This document shows, piece after piece, positions 49,716 to 56,744 of a stretch of DNA of 64,000 nt. The first letter of the stretch is position 1. Every line of letters starts with the position of its first letter. The position numbers and the translations under genes were made by a program. The notes under the pieces were generated by a model. It had not been told where the DNA came from. It did not search any database and worked only from the letters and a program-made list of their open reading frames with translations. The DNA comes from a virus, in IMG/VR virus record IMGVR_UViG_3300025438_000014, positions 1 through 64,000 of that record. One strand, written 5' to 3'.

Positions 49716-49745
49716 CTTGCTAATCGGCCTGTTTTAATGTTATTG
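49716..49745 (+). promoter_or_regulatory. phage promoter cut off from its target
   Basis: CTTGCT, 18 nt, TTATTG. Immediately downstream is the antisense HNH gene; the next plus feature is tRNA-Lys 700 nt away. Confidence 0.5.
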
Positions 49746-49771
49746 TAAGTAACAAAGAATAATATCTTATC

Positions 49772-50353
49772 TTAATATTTATTACCTTTTTGTAAATTTT
49801 CTGAAATAGTGAGGTATTGTAAATTACTTAATACGTGCAACCCGCAGACATTTTTACCTTTTAAAGGTATTATATGATCTACGTGATAACCTTTCGGACA
49901 TTCTAAATAGAAATTTTTTATACCTTTCTGGTCCCAAGATACAGACCTATTAATAAGTAAAGACCTACGTTCGGCAGTATAGCTTCTAAATAACTCTGAA
50001 TTGTTAGTTTGGTATCTTCTATAACAAAAAATACACCACGAATTTACTCCGTCATAGCGTTTCTTGTTATAAGTAAAGTTTTTTATATCAAGCACGTTAT
50101 CACAGTTACAACATATTTTTTTATTAATCTTACTTAATAAGAAGGAGCAAGGCTTAGCATTATTAACTACTCTATCAGGAAAAGTTCTTTTTAGCAGCTT
50201 ACTAACACTTTGAGCGCTAATACCTAACTCTATTTTTAGATTATAATTCTTCATACTTAGCACTTCTATAAACTTCTCATAAGTAACTTTTCTACTTGTA
50301 AAAGAGTATCCACTCTCATTAAAAGCCTTATTTATCCAGTATTTTTTATTCAT
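49772..50353 (-). CDS. HNH homing endonuclease, antisense
   Basis: 193 residues. CCNCDNVL and WCIFCYRRYQ zinc cysteines, then YHVDHIIPLKGKNVCGLHVL is the HNH core. It is the only minus-strand gene right of 10600 and lies between a promoter and a tRNA, as expected for a mobile insertion. Confidence 0.85.
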   Translation of the reverse strand: MNKKYWINKAFNESGYSFTSRKVTYEKFIEVLSMKNYNLKIELGISAQSVSKLLKRTFPDRVVNNAKPCSFLLSKINKKICCNCDNVLDIKNFTYNKKRYDGVNSWCIFCYRRYQTNNSELFRSYTAERRSLLINRSVSWDQKGIKNFYLECPKGYHVDHIIPLKGKNVCGLHVLSNLQYLTISENLQKGNKY

Positions 50354-50439
50354 TAGTTTCTCCTATATAACTATAGTATACAAACTTTCAAGGTTTAGCA
50401 ACTGGTTTTTTAATATAATTTACTTTTTTACTTAACAAC

Positions 50440-50515
50440 GAACCGGTAGCTCAGGGGTTAGAGCACGAGTCTTTTAAACTTGGTGTCCTGGGTTCGATTC
50501 CCAGTCGGTTCTCCA
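50440..50515 (+). tRNA. tRNA-Lys(TTT)
   Basis: Acceptor GAACCGG/TCGGTTC, CGAGT-CTTTTAA-ACTTG, T-arm CTGGG/CCCAG, CCA. Confidence 0.95.
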
Positions 50516-50532
50516 AAATCTAGGAACATTAG

Positions 50533-50802
50533 ATGCAGTGGTATAAATTAGCTGACGTTCTACCAAACAAAGAAGAGTACGCAGTGTTACTATTTCCCTG
50601 TAAAAGCTCTATTGGTATACTTTACACTGCCTCTAATACTCCTTATGCTATTAAACATGGTTTGTCTTCTGGTTATACTCATTGGGCTTATATAAAAGAA
50701 GCGCCGGGTCATGGAGACATGATTACTTGGCAAGATAGTATAACAGTAGAAGAAGAGCAAGAAAGTTTAAAAGATAGTATCAAGCTTTTAAAATCATTAT
50801 AA
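50533..50802 (+). CDS. DUF551-like protein
   Basis: 89 residues. MQWYKLADVLPNKEEYAVLL and THWAYIKEAP match the small DUF551 fold (WxxxxxxLPxxxxxVL ... HWxxxPxPP). Function unknown. Confidence 0.6.
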   Translation: MQWYKLADVLPNKEEYAVLLFPCKSSIGILYTASNTPYAIKHGLSSGYTHWAYIKEAPGHGDMITWQDSITVEEEQESLKDSIKLLKSL

Positions 50803-50811
50803 ACAATATAT

Positions 50812-50886
50812 GCGTTGGTAGCTCAGTGGTAGAGCACTTGGTTGAAGCCCAGGGTGTCAGGAGTTCGATTCTCCTCCTTCGCACCA
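50812..50886 (+). tRNA. tRNA-Phe(GAA)
   Basis: CTTGG-TTGAAGC-CCAGG, T-loop TTCGATT, ACCA; acceptor GCGTTGG/CCTTCGC has two mismatches. Confidence 0.88.
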
Positions 50887-50903
50887 AATATAGGTATAAA
50901 GCT

Positions 50904-51443
50904 ATGCACGAACCTAATCACTTTACTTCTGCTAAGTATTTAGTATTCCTAGATATTGACGGTGTTTTTACCTCAAACAGAGTTGAGATAACCGAAAACA
51001 CTGTAGGATTACTATGGTCTAAGTTTGATCCTATTGCTATGAATTTTATGAACCGTATTCACGATAGTCATGAAAAAGTTGAGTTTGTTTTAATCTCTAC
51101 TTGGCGTGATGGAGTTCTGTTAAATGATGCACACGCAAACCTTTGGATTGTAACAGCTTTACGTAATGCTGGTTTTAGAGGCGATCTAGCTTATCCTCTG
51201 TGGAAGGTTAACCCTTATGAAGATGCTGAGCTGTATCAACTAAAACGTGCGCATGAAACTAAGCACTATCTAGATAACTTCGCCCCTTATCACAAAGACT
51301 TTATTATCTTTGATGATACTGACTATGATTTCGAGGGAGTACTAGGTAAACGTCGTTTGATTAAGACTGATTCTAACGATGGGCTACTATTTAAACATAT
51401 GAAAAACGCACTATCTATAATGGGTACTTGGGATAAAAAATGA
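50904..51443 (+). CDS. HAD-like hydrolase
   Basis: 179 residues from the ATG at 50904. YLVFLDIDGVFTSNR is HAD motif I, FVLISTWRDG motif II, FIIFDDTDYDFEG motif IV. Resembles phage HAD proteins with a STWR motif. Substrate unknown. Confidence 0.75.
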   Translation: MHEPNHFTSAKYLVFLDIDGVFTSNRVEITENTVGLLWSKFDPIAMNFMNRIHDSHEKVEFVLISTWRDGVLLNDAHANLWIVTALRNAGFRGDLAYPLWKVNPYEDAELYQLKRAHETKHYLDNFAPYHKDFIIFDDTDYDFEGVLGKRRLIKTDSNDGLLFKHMKNALSIMGTWDKK

Positions 51444-51772
51444 GTTATAAACCTTTGCCACCTAAGCAGCGAAGACCTGTAGCTGACGAAGGTTCCCTTC
51501 GTGCGTTTGAATACTACGCAGCTAAACTAAAAAAGTTAGGATACAAACCTATCAACCAGACAGAGAGTGTAGACGGGGACACTACAGACCCTACCCATCT
51601 ACTATGGATGTGCACTTTCTGTCAAACTCAAGTTCGTGATGATGGTCTAGGTATGAACGTAGCTAAATATAGTCGTTGGCTAGGATACATACAAGGCTGT
51701 TTAATTTCGCAAAAAATAACCACAGTAGAAGCAGAGAGAAATAGGACACGTCCTTGGTTTTCTGACCATTAG
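51440..51772 (+). CDS. unknown protein with CxxC
   Basis: 110 residues; WMCTFCQTQV may bind metal. ATGA overlap with the HAD gene. Confidence 0.5.
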   Translation: MSYKPLPPKQRRPVADEGSLRAFEYYAAKLKKLGYKPINQTESVDGDTTDPTHLLWMCTFCQTQVRDDGLGMNVAKYSRWLGYIQGCLISQKITTVEAERNRTRPWFSDH

Positions 51773-51782
51773 GAAAAGTCTT

Positions 51783-51851
51783 ATGAAACTTAACAGTATA
51801 TTACAAGTAGTAAAAACTGCTAAAGAAGTTAAACCACGTAAAAAGAAATAG
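51783..51851 (+). CDS. 22-residue basic peptide
   Basis: MKLNSILQVVKTAKEVKPRK then KK. Regular spacing supports translation; unknown. Confidence 0.3.
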   Translation: MKLNSILQVVKTAKEVKPRKKK

Positions 51852-51861
51852 GGGATATACT

Positions 51862-51960
51862 ATGGAAGACTATGTAGAGGTACTTTGGTTTTATGATGAA
51901 GACTCTGATCTGCAATGTGAGGAGAGTGACGACTTTTTAGAACAAGACGACGGTGCTTAG
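51862..51960 (+). CDS. 32-residue acidic peptide
   Basis: MEDYVEVLWFYDEDSDLQCE onward, extremely acidic; GGGGATA upstream. Unknown. Confidence 0.35.
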   Translation: MEDYVEVLWFYDEDSDLQCEESDDFLEQDDGA

Positions 51961-51974
51961 TATTCTTCTTTTAA

Positions 51975-52004
51975 TTTGGCTAACGCTTTGAAATATCCTA
52001 ATAT
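51975..52004 (+). promoter_or_regulatory. phage promoter
   Basis: TTTGGC, 18 nt with CGCTT, TAATAT. Confidence 0.6.
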
Positions 52005-52043
52005 AAGATATAAAGAAAAAACTTTTATAGTGGAGAAGTAGTT

Positions 52044-52700
52044 TTGCTGATTATTAGAGGAAACGATTACTACGATGGTTGTGGTTATGGGGTAGATAAA
52101 GCTTACGTATTTACAAGAACCAATGAGTTCTTTAAAGATATCAAGCTACCTTTTGCATTACCTCTTTCTATGTACGGTTATGTACCTAATCTTAGCTATC
52201 AGTACCTAACTAAAAGTATTTTTGGTAAGCATCTAACCACTGAGATTTTTAATGTTAAGTTTGGGTACGTAACAGTAGCTACTAAATGCTACCCCTTTAT
52301 TAAAACACATCACGACTATCACTATTCTATGGACGCTAAACTTACAAAAATTCTTTATAAGTTTAAAAGAGATCAGTTTCCTACGGTCGAACAGTTTTTT
52401 GCAATCCCTAGAGAGACTTACAAAGACTATCTAATTAGTCGTAGAATTGTAACTAGTTTTTCAATCCTTAATAATAGAGATAAGTGGGAGCAGACTATTA
52501 ACTGTGATGGCCTTGTTGATAAAGGTTTTGCAAGCATACTAGACGCTTTTAGTTGTCATCAAGAGATTTTCCAATACGTTTCTGGTGTAATTGCTAACAA
52601 TCCAGATATTATTGTCCTTAGTGATAAAGATAAAATCCGCAAAGCAGGTTTTGATACTGTGACAAGTTTTCGTAAAGGAATAAGAGCAGATGAACACTAG
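52044..52700 (+). CDS. unknown protein, TTG start
   Basis: 218 residues, MLIIRGNDYYDGCGYGVDKA onward. GGAGAAG lies 9 nt before a TTG. Tyr/Phe/Lys-rich, no motif recognised. Confidence 0.6.
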   Translation: MLIIRGNDYYDGCGYGVDKAYVFTRTNEFFKDIKLPFALPLSMYGYVPNLSYQYLTKSIFGKHLTTEIFNVKFGYVTVATKCYPFIKTHHDYHYSMDAKLTKILYKFKRDQFPTVEQFFAIPRETYKDYLISRRIVTSFSILNNRDKWEQTINCDGLVDKGFASILDAFSCHQEIFQYVSGVIANNPDIIVLSDKDKIRKAGFDTVTSFRKGIRADEH

Positions 52701-52986
52701 TATAGAAATGCTACTCCTATCTATAAAGGAAGATTCGTCCGATGAGGAAAAGCAGAAAGTACGTGATTATAATATTAAATATGCTTTAGTTCGTTATCTA
52801 TATGCAGAGGTAATGAGTATGGAAGCTAAAGAAGGCGAACCTAAATTAGTTGACTTTCATTTTACACCGGGAAAAACCTTTATGGAAACTCCTGTAATAA
52901 GGATTGTAAATGACTTGATGAATATCGACTTTAGCAAAGCTAAACCGATGCTATGGGACGATCTCCCTAAGAATAAGAGCACATGA
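52690..52986 (+). CDS. unknown protein
   Basis: 98 residues, helical, Glu/Lys-rich. Overlaps both neighbours. Confidence 0.55.
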   Translation: MNTSIEMLLLSIKEDSSDEEKQKVRDYNIKYALVRYLYAEVMSMEAKEGEPKLVDFHFTPGKTFMETPVIRIVNDLMNIDFSKAKPMLWDDLPKNKST

Positions 52987-53180
52987 ACATACCTGCTATA
53001 CAATGTGCTAAGTGCCAAAAAGTTGTTGATAAGACAGTAATTAACACAAATGAAGAGAAAAGATTGTATGAAATAACAGTACATTGTCACGGTGAAACAG
53101 ATTACTGTGAACTAACTGCTCAATTTTTACAACAAGAACCTTTTAACTTCGTAAAAGCCTTAGCCTTTCAACCAAACTAA
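52983..53180 (+). CDS. unknown zinc-site protein
   Basis: 65 residues with CAKCQKV and later CHGETDYC, a possible zinc site. Confidence 0.5.
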   Translation: MNIPAIQCAKCQKVVDKTVINTNEEKRLYEITVHCHGETDYCELTAQFLQQEPFNFVKALAFQPN

Positions 53181-53192
53181 AGTATCTTTTAA

Positions 53193-53222
53193 TTTGCTAA
53201 ACGCTTTAAAATAAACTATTAT
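53193..53222 (+). promoter_or_regulatory. phage promoter
   Basis: TTTGCT, 18 nt with CGCTT, TATTAT, before tRNA-Glu. Confidence 0.7.
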
Positions 53223-53242
53223 AAGATATACAAAGAAACAAT

Positions 53243-53321
53243 GGACCCTTCGTCTACATTGGTATTAGGATTTCCGGCTTTCAACCGGGGGAAGTCGGTT
53301 CGATTCCGACAGGGTCTACCA
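53243..53321 (+). tRNA. tRNA-Glu(TTC)
   Basis: Acceptor GGACCCT/AGGGTCT, CCGG-CTTTCAA-CCGG, T-loop TTCGATT, ACCA. Confidence 0.93.
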
Positions 53322-53336
53322 TAATGAAAGTAAGTA

Positions 53337-53444
53337 ATGTGTGATTGGAAAGTCTTAGGTAAAGTTTGGTACTGCTCAGTTTGCTCTTGTAGCAAGCCAG
53401 TATCAGAAAATAGACCTAAAGCATGTCCACTACTTACTATGTAA
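53337..53444 (+). CDS. 35-residue zinc-site peptide
   Basis: MCDWKVLGKVWYCSVCSCSK onward: several cysteines. The following 180 nt hold no clear gene. Confidence 0.4.
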   Translation: MCDWKVLGKVWYCSVCSCSKPVSENRPKACPLLTM

Positions 53445-53630
53445 TTTTCTTATTTAGTCAATAAGAACTTCAAGGACCGGTCACAGTACCTTGTAAAAAA
53501 CCGACGACAAAGGAGATCCATCTCTGCGTAGAAGTATAAAATGGAATAAGGCTATATGGAAGTCTTAACTACAGTACAAATCGCATATGTAGTAAAAGAG
53601 TAGTGACTTACTCTAGCCATAGTTTTTTAA

Positions 53631-53706
53631 TTCCCAGTAGCTCAGATGGTAGAGTGTCTGACTGTTAATCAGGTTGTCGTAGGTTCGAGCCCTACCTGGG
53701 GAGCCA
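53631..53706 (+). tRNA. tRNA-Asn(GTT)
   Basis: Acceptor TTCCCAG/CTGGGGA, TCTGA-CTGTTAA-TCAGG, T-loop TTCGAGC, GCCA. Confidence 0.93.
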
Positions 53707-53892
53707 ATTATCCACCGAAATTCATAGGTGGAAAGACCGAGCAAGTATAACATGAAGGGAACGCTTGTGAATACGGGATTGCTGACTTCTTGAGCGCAAA
53801 AGGCTTAACCCGTTAGGTGTAATGAATAAGAGGTACTACTCAAGCTTGAAGTGTAGCTAAGTCGCCCTAATACGTGGGTTGAACCATTCACT

Positions 53893-54186
53893 AACTATTA
53901 TATTTTCGTCAGTATCTAGTAACAGAGTCGACTATGTTAAAAAAGCTTAACTGATGTATAGAGTATTTAAACTGTCACACCGTGCGGAATGGGATGTTAG
54001 AGCGACCGGAGCTTAGTTCTGGAGTCAATTTGGCTGACTGGCGTAGTAGAAGCGGGTGAATCAACAGTGATGGTACTACAGCATACCAACCCCTAGTATG
54101 GACTAATTTGCCGGAGATTACTTCATATGGTGATACCAGAAAAGGGTAGGAAGAGAAGAGATTAGGTATTGACGAAAATATAGTTA
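53893..54186 (+). ncRNA. structured ncRNA with about 20-bp terminal stem
   Basis: AACTAT then ATATTTTCGTCA near 53893-53911 pair with TGACGAAAATAT and ATAGTT at 54169-54186. The 250 nt between have several short stems and no gene. It ends 2 nt before tRNA-Tyr. The 185 nt before it (53707-53892) also lack a gene and show a TCCACC/GGTGGA hairpin. Confidence 0.55.
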
Positions 54187-54188
54187 AA

Positions 54189-54277
54189 GGGTTCTGCAAT
54201 AAGGCTTCCGTGGGGGGCGACGGGTTGTAGCCCCGTTCCGGAAACGGCACGAGGTTCGACTCCTCCGGAACCCACCA
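54189..54277 (+). tRNA. tRNA-Tyr(GTA)
   Basis: Acceptor GGGTTCT/GGAACCC, ACGGG-TTGTAGC-CCCGT, variable arm CCG-GAAA-CGG, ACCA. Confidence 0.92.
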
Positions 54278-54289
54278 AATATAGTTAAT

Positions 54290-54373
54290 GGGTAGATAAA
54301 GCTAGGGGTTCTAGCACGCGGACTGTAAATCCGTTCTTTGACCGGGAGAGGTTCGAGTCCTCATCTGCCCACC
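54290..54373 (+). tRNA. tRNA-Tyr(GTA), second copy
   Basis: Acceptor GGGTAGA/TCTGCCC, GCGGA-CTGTAAA-TCCGT, T-loop TTCGAGT, ACCA. Confidence 0.92.
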
Positions 54374-54378
54374 AAATA

Positions 54379-54454
54379 TGGTCCTATAGCTCAGGGGTAG
54401 AGCGAAGAGCTGATAACTCTTAGGTCAGTGGTTCGAGACCACTTAGGACTACCA
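54379..54454 (+). tRNA. tRNA-Ile(GAT)
   Basis: Acceptor GGTCCTA/TAGGACT, AAGAG-CTGATAA-CTCTT, T-loop TTCGAGA, ACCA. Confidence 0.95.
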
Positions 54455-54463
54455 AAAATACAC

Positions 54464-54535
54464 GCGGTATGGTACTAGTATATTTGCACTTTCTGTAAGT
54501 ATGCTGAATGTGGTTCGATCCCACGCCCTGCTCCA
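54464..54535 (+). tRNA. tRNA-Gln-like(CTG)
   Basis: T-arm TGTGG-TTCGATC-CCACG and CCA are clear; ACT-TTCTGTA-AGT gives CTG. The acceptor pairs about 5 of 7, so it may be degenerate. Confidence 0.5.
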
Positions 54536-54540
54536 ATATT

Positions 54541-54711
54541 ACTTAGATGTGCTTAGTCAGTTGTGCTCAGTTTTTATCCGAACGGATGGCGAACATGCTT
54601 AAATCGACTCTAGCAGCAACCAGGTTTGGCCACCTAAATGCAAAATACGTCAGCAATAATAGTCGGCAATCCTAGGAACTTGCTGATGTTTATGACTAAG
54701 TGCTTCTAAGT
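54541..54711 (+). ncRNA. structured ncRNA with closing stem
   Basis: ACTTAGA/TCTAAGT and CTTAGTCA/TGACTAAG close the element; ATCCGAACGGAT and GTCAGCAA/TTGCTGAT are inner hairpins. No gene. Confidence 0.55.
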
Positions 54712-54740
54712 AATAAAATAAAGTAGTTTAAAGGAAACAA

Positions 54741-55007
54741 ATGCACTATAGAGTAAAAAGTTGGAATCACTTCTTTGAAGCTATTAAGCGTGGTGATAAA
54801 ACACATGATCTTAGAGACCTAAAAGATAGAGACTATAAGATTGGTGATGTATTAACACTGCGCGATTATGACCCTTTTACAGGAACATACTCAGGTGACG
54901 AAGTTAATGTTGAAATAACTTATATCACTTCCGCTACGACTCCTTGCGCATTTTCTTCTGCTGCCCTTGCTTCTGGATATGCGATTTTATCAATTAAGCT
55001 GCTATAG
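54741..55007 (+). CDS. DUF3850/ASCH-like protein
   Basis: 88 residues. HFFEAIKRGDKTHDLRDLKD and YKIGDVLTLRDYDPFTGTYS match DUF3850, an ASCH/PUA-related RNA-binding fold. Its TAG stop is positions 8-10 of the overlapping tRNA-Thr. Confidence 0.75.
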   Translation: MHYRVKSWNHFFEAIKRGDKTHDLRDLKDRDYKIGDVLTLRDYDPFTGTYSGDEVNVEITYITSATTPCAFSSAALASGYAILSIKLL

Positions 55008-55072
55008 CTCAGCGGGAGAGCAACGTCCTGGTACGACGTAGGCCGTCAGTTCAATTCTGACTAGCAGCACCA
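54998..55072 (+). tRNA. tRNA-Thr(GGT)
   Basis: Acceptor GCTGCTA/TAGCAGC, ACGTC-CTGGTAC-GACGT, T-loop TTCAATT, ACCA. Confidence 0.94.
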
Positions 55073-55076
55073 TTAT

Positions 55077-55158
55077 GAGGGATTAGCCGAGGTGTCTCGG
55101 GGCTAGCTGTACACTAGTCAAGGTAACTTCTAGGTTAACAGCCTAAAATCTCTCACCA
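55077..55158 (+). tRNA. tRNA-Tyr-like(GTA), degenerate T-loop
   Basis: Perfect acceptor GAGGGAT/ATCTCTC with ACCA, GCTAG-CTGTACA-CTAGT, variable hairpin AAG-GTAA-CTT, T-loop TTAACAG. Third Tyr-type element. Confidence 0.55.
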
Positions 55159-55173
55159 TATATAAGGTATAAT

Positions 55174-55401
55174 ATGAAACATACTATACTAGGAAAGAGC
55201 CGTATCTGGGTAGGCGCACTTAGCCAACCTCGACCCTATCATGATATTACACAGCGCGACCCAAACGATGTTTGTTTTTATAAAACTAAGTACTGGGCAC
55301 TTTATGTAGGTTTTTATGAATCAATAAAAGACGATTACTCAACAGATTTCACTGGAGGTTGTTACGCAGGTAATGAAGAACCTAAGAGAAATCATTTTTA
55401 A
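55174..55401 (+). CDS. unknown small protein
   Basis: 75 residues, MKHTILGKSRIWVGALSQPR onward. Ends 2 nt before tRNA-Arg. Confidence 0.5.
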   Translation: MKHTILGKSRIWVGALSQPRPYHDITQRDPNDVCFYKTKYWALYVGFYESIKDDYSTDFTGGCYAGNEEPKRNHF

Positions 55402-55402
55402 C

Positions 55403-55479
55403 GCTTCTGTAGCTCAACTGGACAGAGCACTGCACTACGAATGCAATGGTTAGAGGTTCGAGTCCTCTCAGAAGCACCA
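55403..55479 (+). tRNA. tRNA-Arg(ACG)
   Basis: Acceptor GCTTCTG/CAGAAGC, TGCA-CTACGAA-TGCA, T-loop TTCGAGT, ACCA. Confidence 0.95.
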
Positions 55480-55552
55480 AACATCTAGGAAATATAATGA
55501 ACTATTACGAGAACGACATTAACGCTTAAGCTATTTAGCTTAGGAGAAAACA

Positions 55553-56041
55553 ATGTCAAGAACATACCGTAAAACTACTATAACCGATGAAGAAAGTAAA
55601 GCTCGCTACATCGAGCGACATATTACTGAAATCTATCGTACCTATAAACGTACTTACTATATGACGCCCAGCGGTCAAACAGCTTATGACGCAGCTATGG
55701 CAGAGTACAATCAAGAATATCGTGCTTGGTCTAAAGGACTAATCAGAAATCATCCTCGCCAACCTTACGAACATAACTTTAAAACCTATTGTGATGTTAA
55801 AATTGAGTATAACTATGAGGTAGAAGCAGCTAAACTAAGCATAGAGTATGATAAGTTCAAACGTGATGGAGAGCTTTCTGAAAACGGTTTAAACGCTGCT
55901 TATAAGTCCTCCTGCTCAAAAGAATTACGACTAGCCAACAAACGCCTCGTTACCAAAATTAAACGAGACGTTGACGACTGGGATACAAAATCTTTTCCAG
56001 ATACTTATCTCGGAAAACAACGTCTCTGGGACTTCTGGTAA
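55553..56041 (+). CDS. unknown basic protein
   Basis: 162 residues, Tyr/Lys/Arg-rich helices. A 9-codon open frame (55497) and a TAAGCTA/TAGCTTA hairpin precede the AGGAG site. No family recognised. Confidence 0.6.
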   Translation: MSRTYRKTTITDEESKARYIERHITEIYRTYKRTYYMTPSGQTAYDAAMAEYNQEYRAWSKGLIRNHPRQPYEHNFKTYCDVKIEYNYEVEAAKLSIEYDKFKRDGELSENGLNAAYKSSCSKELRLANKRLVTKIKRDVDDWDTKSFPDTYLGKQRLWDFW

Positions 56042-56057
56042 AATACGAAATAATAAT

Positions 56058-56087
56058 CTTGCTTAATGCTTGATTTTATCGTATTAT
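56058..56087 (+). promoter_or_regulatory. phage promoter of Y-RNA-like array
   Basis: CTTGCT, 18 nt with TGCTT, TATTAT, about 20 nt before module 1. Confidence 0.75.
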
Positions 56088-56110
56088 AAATTATAGAGAA
56101 ATAAGAATAT

Positions 56111-56210
56111 AGGATTGTTTCAGCAAACCATTGCTTAGCTCATTGGTAGAGCTTTTGACTTCTAATCAAACTGTAGCTGGTTCAAATCCAGCAGCAAATC
56201 CCCAATCCTG
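56111..56210 (+). ncRNA. Y-RNA-like module 1 (contains tRNA-Arg)
   Basis: AGGATTG at the 5' end pairs with CAATCCT at the 3' end; TTTCAGCAAAC follows the 5' strand, a variant of the motif shared by all five modules. The interior is a tRNA-Arg(TCT) cloverleaf. AGCAA-ACCA-TTGCT can also close the acceptor as a hairpin. Confidence 0.6.
56129..56200 (+). tRNA. tRNA-Arg(TCT)
   Basis: D-arm GCTC/GAGC, TTTGA-CTTCTAA-TCAAA, T-arm GCTGG-TTCAAAT-CCAGC. Acceptor TTGCT/AGCAA only 5 bp and no CCA at the end, consistent with a domain of a larger RNA. Confidence 0.65.
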
Positions 56211-56226
56211 ATATATTCAATAATTT

Positions 56227-56321
56227 AGGTTAGTTACAGCAAAACAAAAAATGATAGGTTCAATCCCTATATTTTCCGCCAACCTGGAAAATGTCTTTGG
56301 TGACAAAACAATACTAACCTG
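56227..56321 (+). ncRNA. Y-RNA-like module 2 with permuted tRNA fold
   Basis: Closing stem AGGTTAGT/ACTAACCT, then TACAGCAAAAC, T-arm ATAGG-TTCAATC-CCTAT, ATTTTCC-G-CCA, 4 nt, GGAAAAT (perfect 7-bp acceptor capped by a loop), D-arm GTC-TTTGGT-GAC. This is tRNA in circularly permuted order with the closing stem where the anticodon arm would be, exactly the architecture of bacterial YrlA RNA. Confidence 0.75.
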
Positions 56322-56341
56322 TTTAATTTAAGAGAGATCAT

Positions 56342-56527
56342 ATGCAAATTACTTTAGAAGATCAAGATAGTGAAGACAAATATATTTTAAATGAGCATAA
56401 GGTGCTAGAGATCACAGCAAAAGCTTTTAACTCTAGAAACTATATTATTACTATGAGAAGCATTTCTGAGAATCTTAGCATTACTGTAAATAAACAAGAC
56501 TTAAAAAGAGCGCTAGACGCTCTTTAA
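56342..56527 (+). CDS. unknown small protein inside the RNA array
   Basis: 61 residues, MQITLEDQDSEDKYILNEHK onward; GAGAGA site. Lies between modules 2 and 3. No family recognised. Confidence 0.55.
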   Translation: MQITLEDQDSEDKYILNEHKVLEITAKAFNSRNYIITMRSISENLSITVNKQDLKRALDAL

Positions 56528-56533
56528 GAATAT

Positions 56534-56598
56534 AGGACAGTTACAGCAAAATTAAAAACCAACAACAATGAATGTCTTGGTTGACAACGCTGTCCTGA
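56534..56598 (+). ncRNA. Y-RNA-like module 3
   Basis: AGGACAG/CTGTCCT closing stem, TTACAGCAAAA, and GTC-TTGGTT-GAC as in module 2; AACCAA/TTGGTT is an alternative pairing. Confidence 0.6.
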
Positions 56599-56609
56599 AA
56601 AAATAACAT

Positions 56610-56671
56610 AGGATGATTACAGCAAAACTTTTCGCTAACCATCGGAGCCTAGCGGCACAAGTTCATCCTGA
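56610..56671 (+). ncRNA. Y-RNA-like module 4
   Basis: AGGATGA/TCATCCT closing stem, TTACAGCAAAA, then AACTT/AAGTT and CGCTA/TAGCG extend a single rod. Confidence 0.6.
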
Positions 56672-56678
56672 TAAAATC

Positions 56679-56732
56679 GGTTTGTTACAGCAAAGTAACA
56701 TATAGGTTCATACCCTAATTAACACAAACCTG
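56679..56732 (+). ncRNA. Y-RNA-like module 5 in the leader of the Ro-like gene
   Basis: GGTTTGT/ACAAACC closing stem, TACAGCAAAG, T-arm-like TAGG-TTCATAC-CCTA. Its 3' strand abuts the TGGAG ribosome site of the next gene, so binding could control translation. Confidence 0.6.
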
Positions 56733-56744
56733 GAGTACAATACA

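Noticed and set aside
56227-56321. Algal-type permuted tRNA gene
   Set aside because: No closed anticodon loop can be formed; the Y-RNA architecture and the neighbouring Ro-like gene explain it better.
56111-56732. Self-cleaving ribozymes
   Set aside because: No hammerhead, twister or pistol core is visible in the modules.
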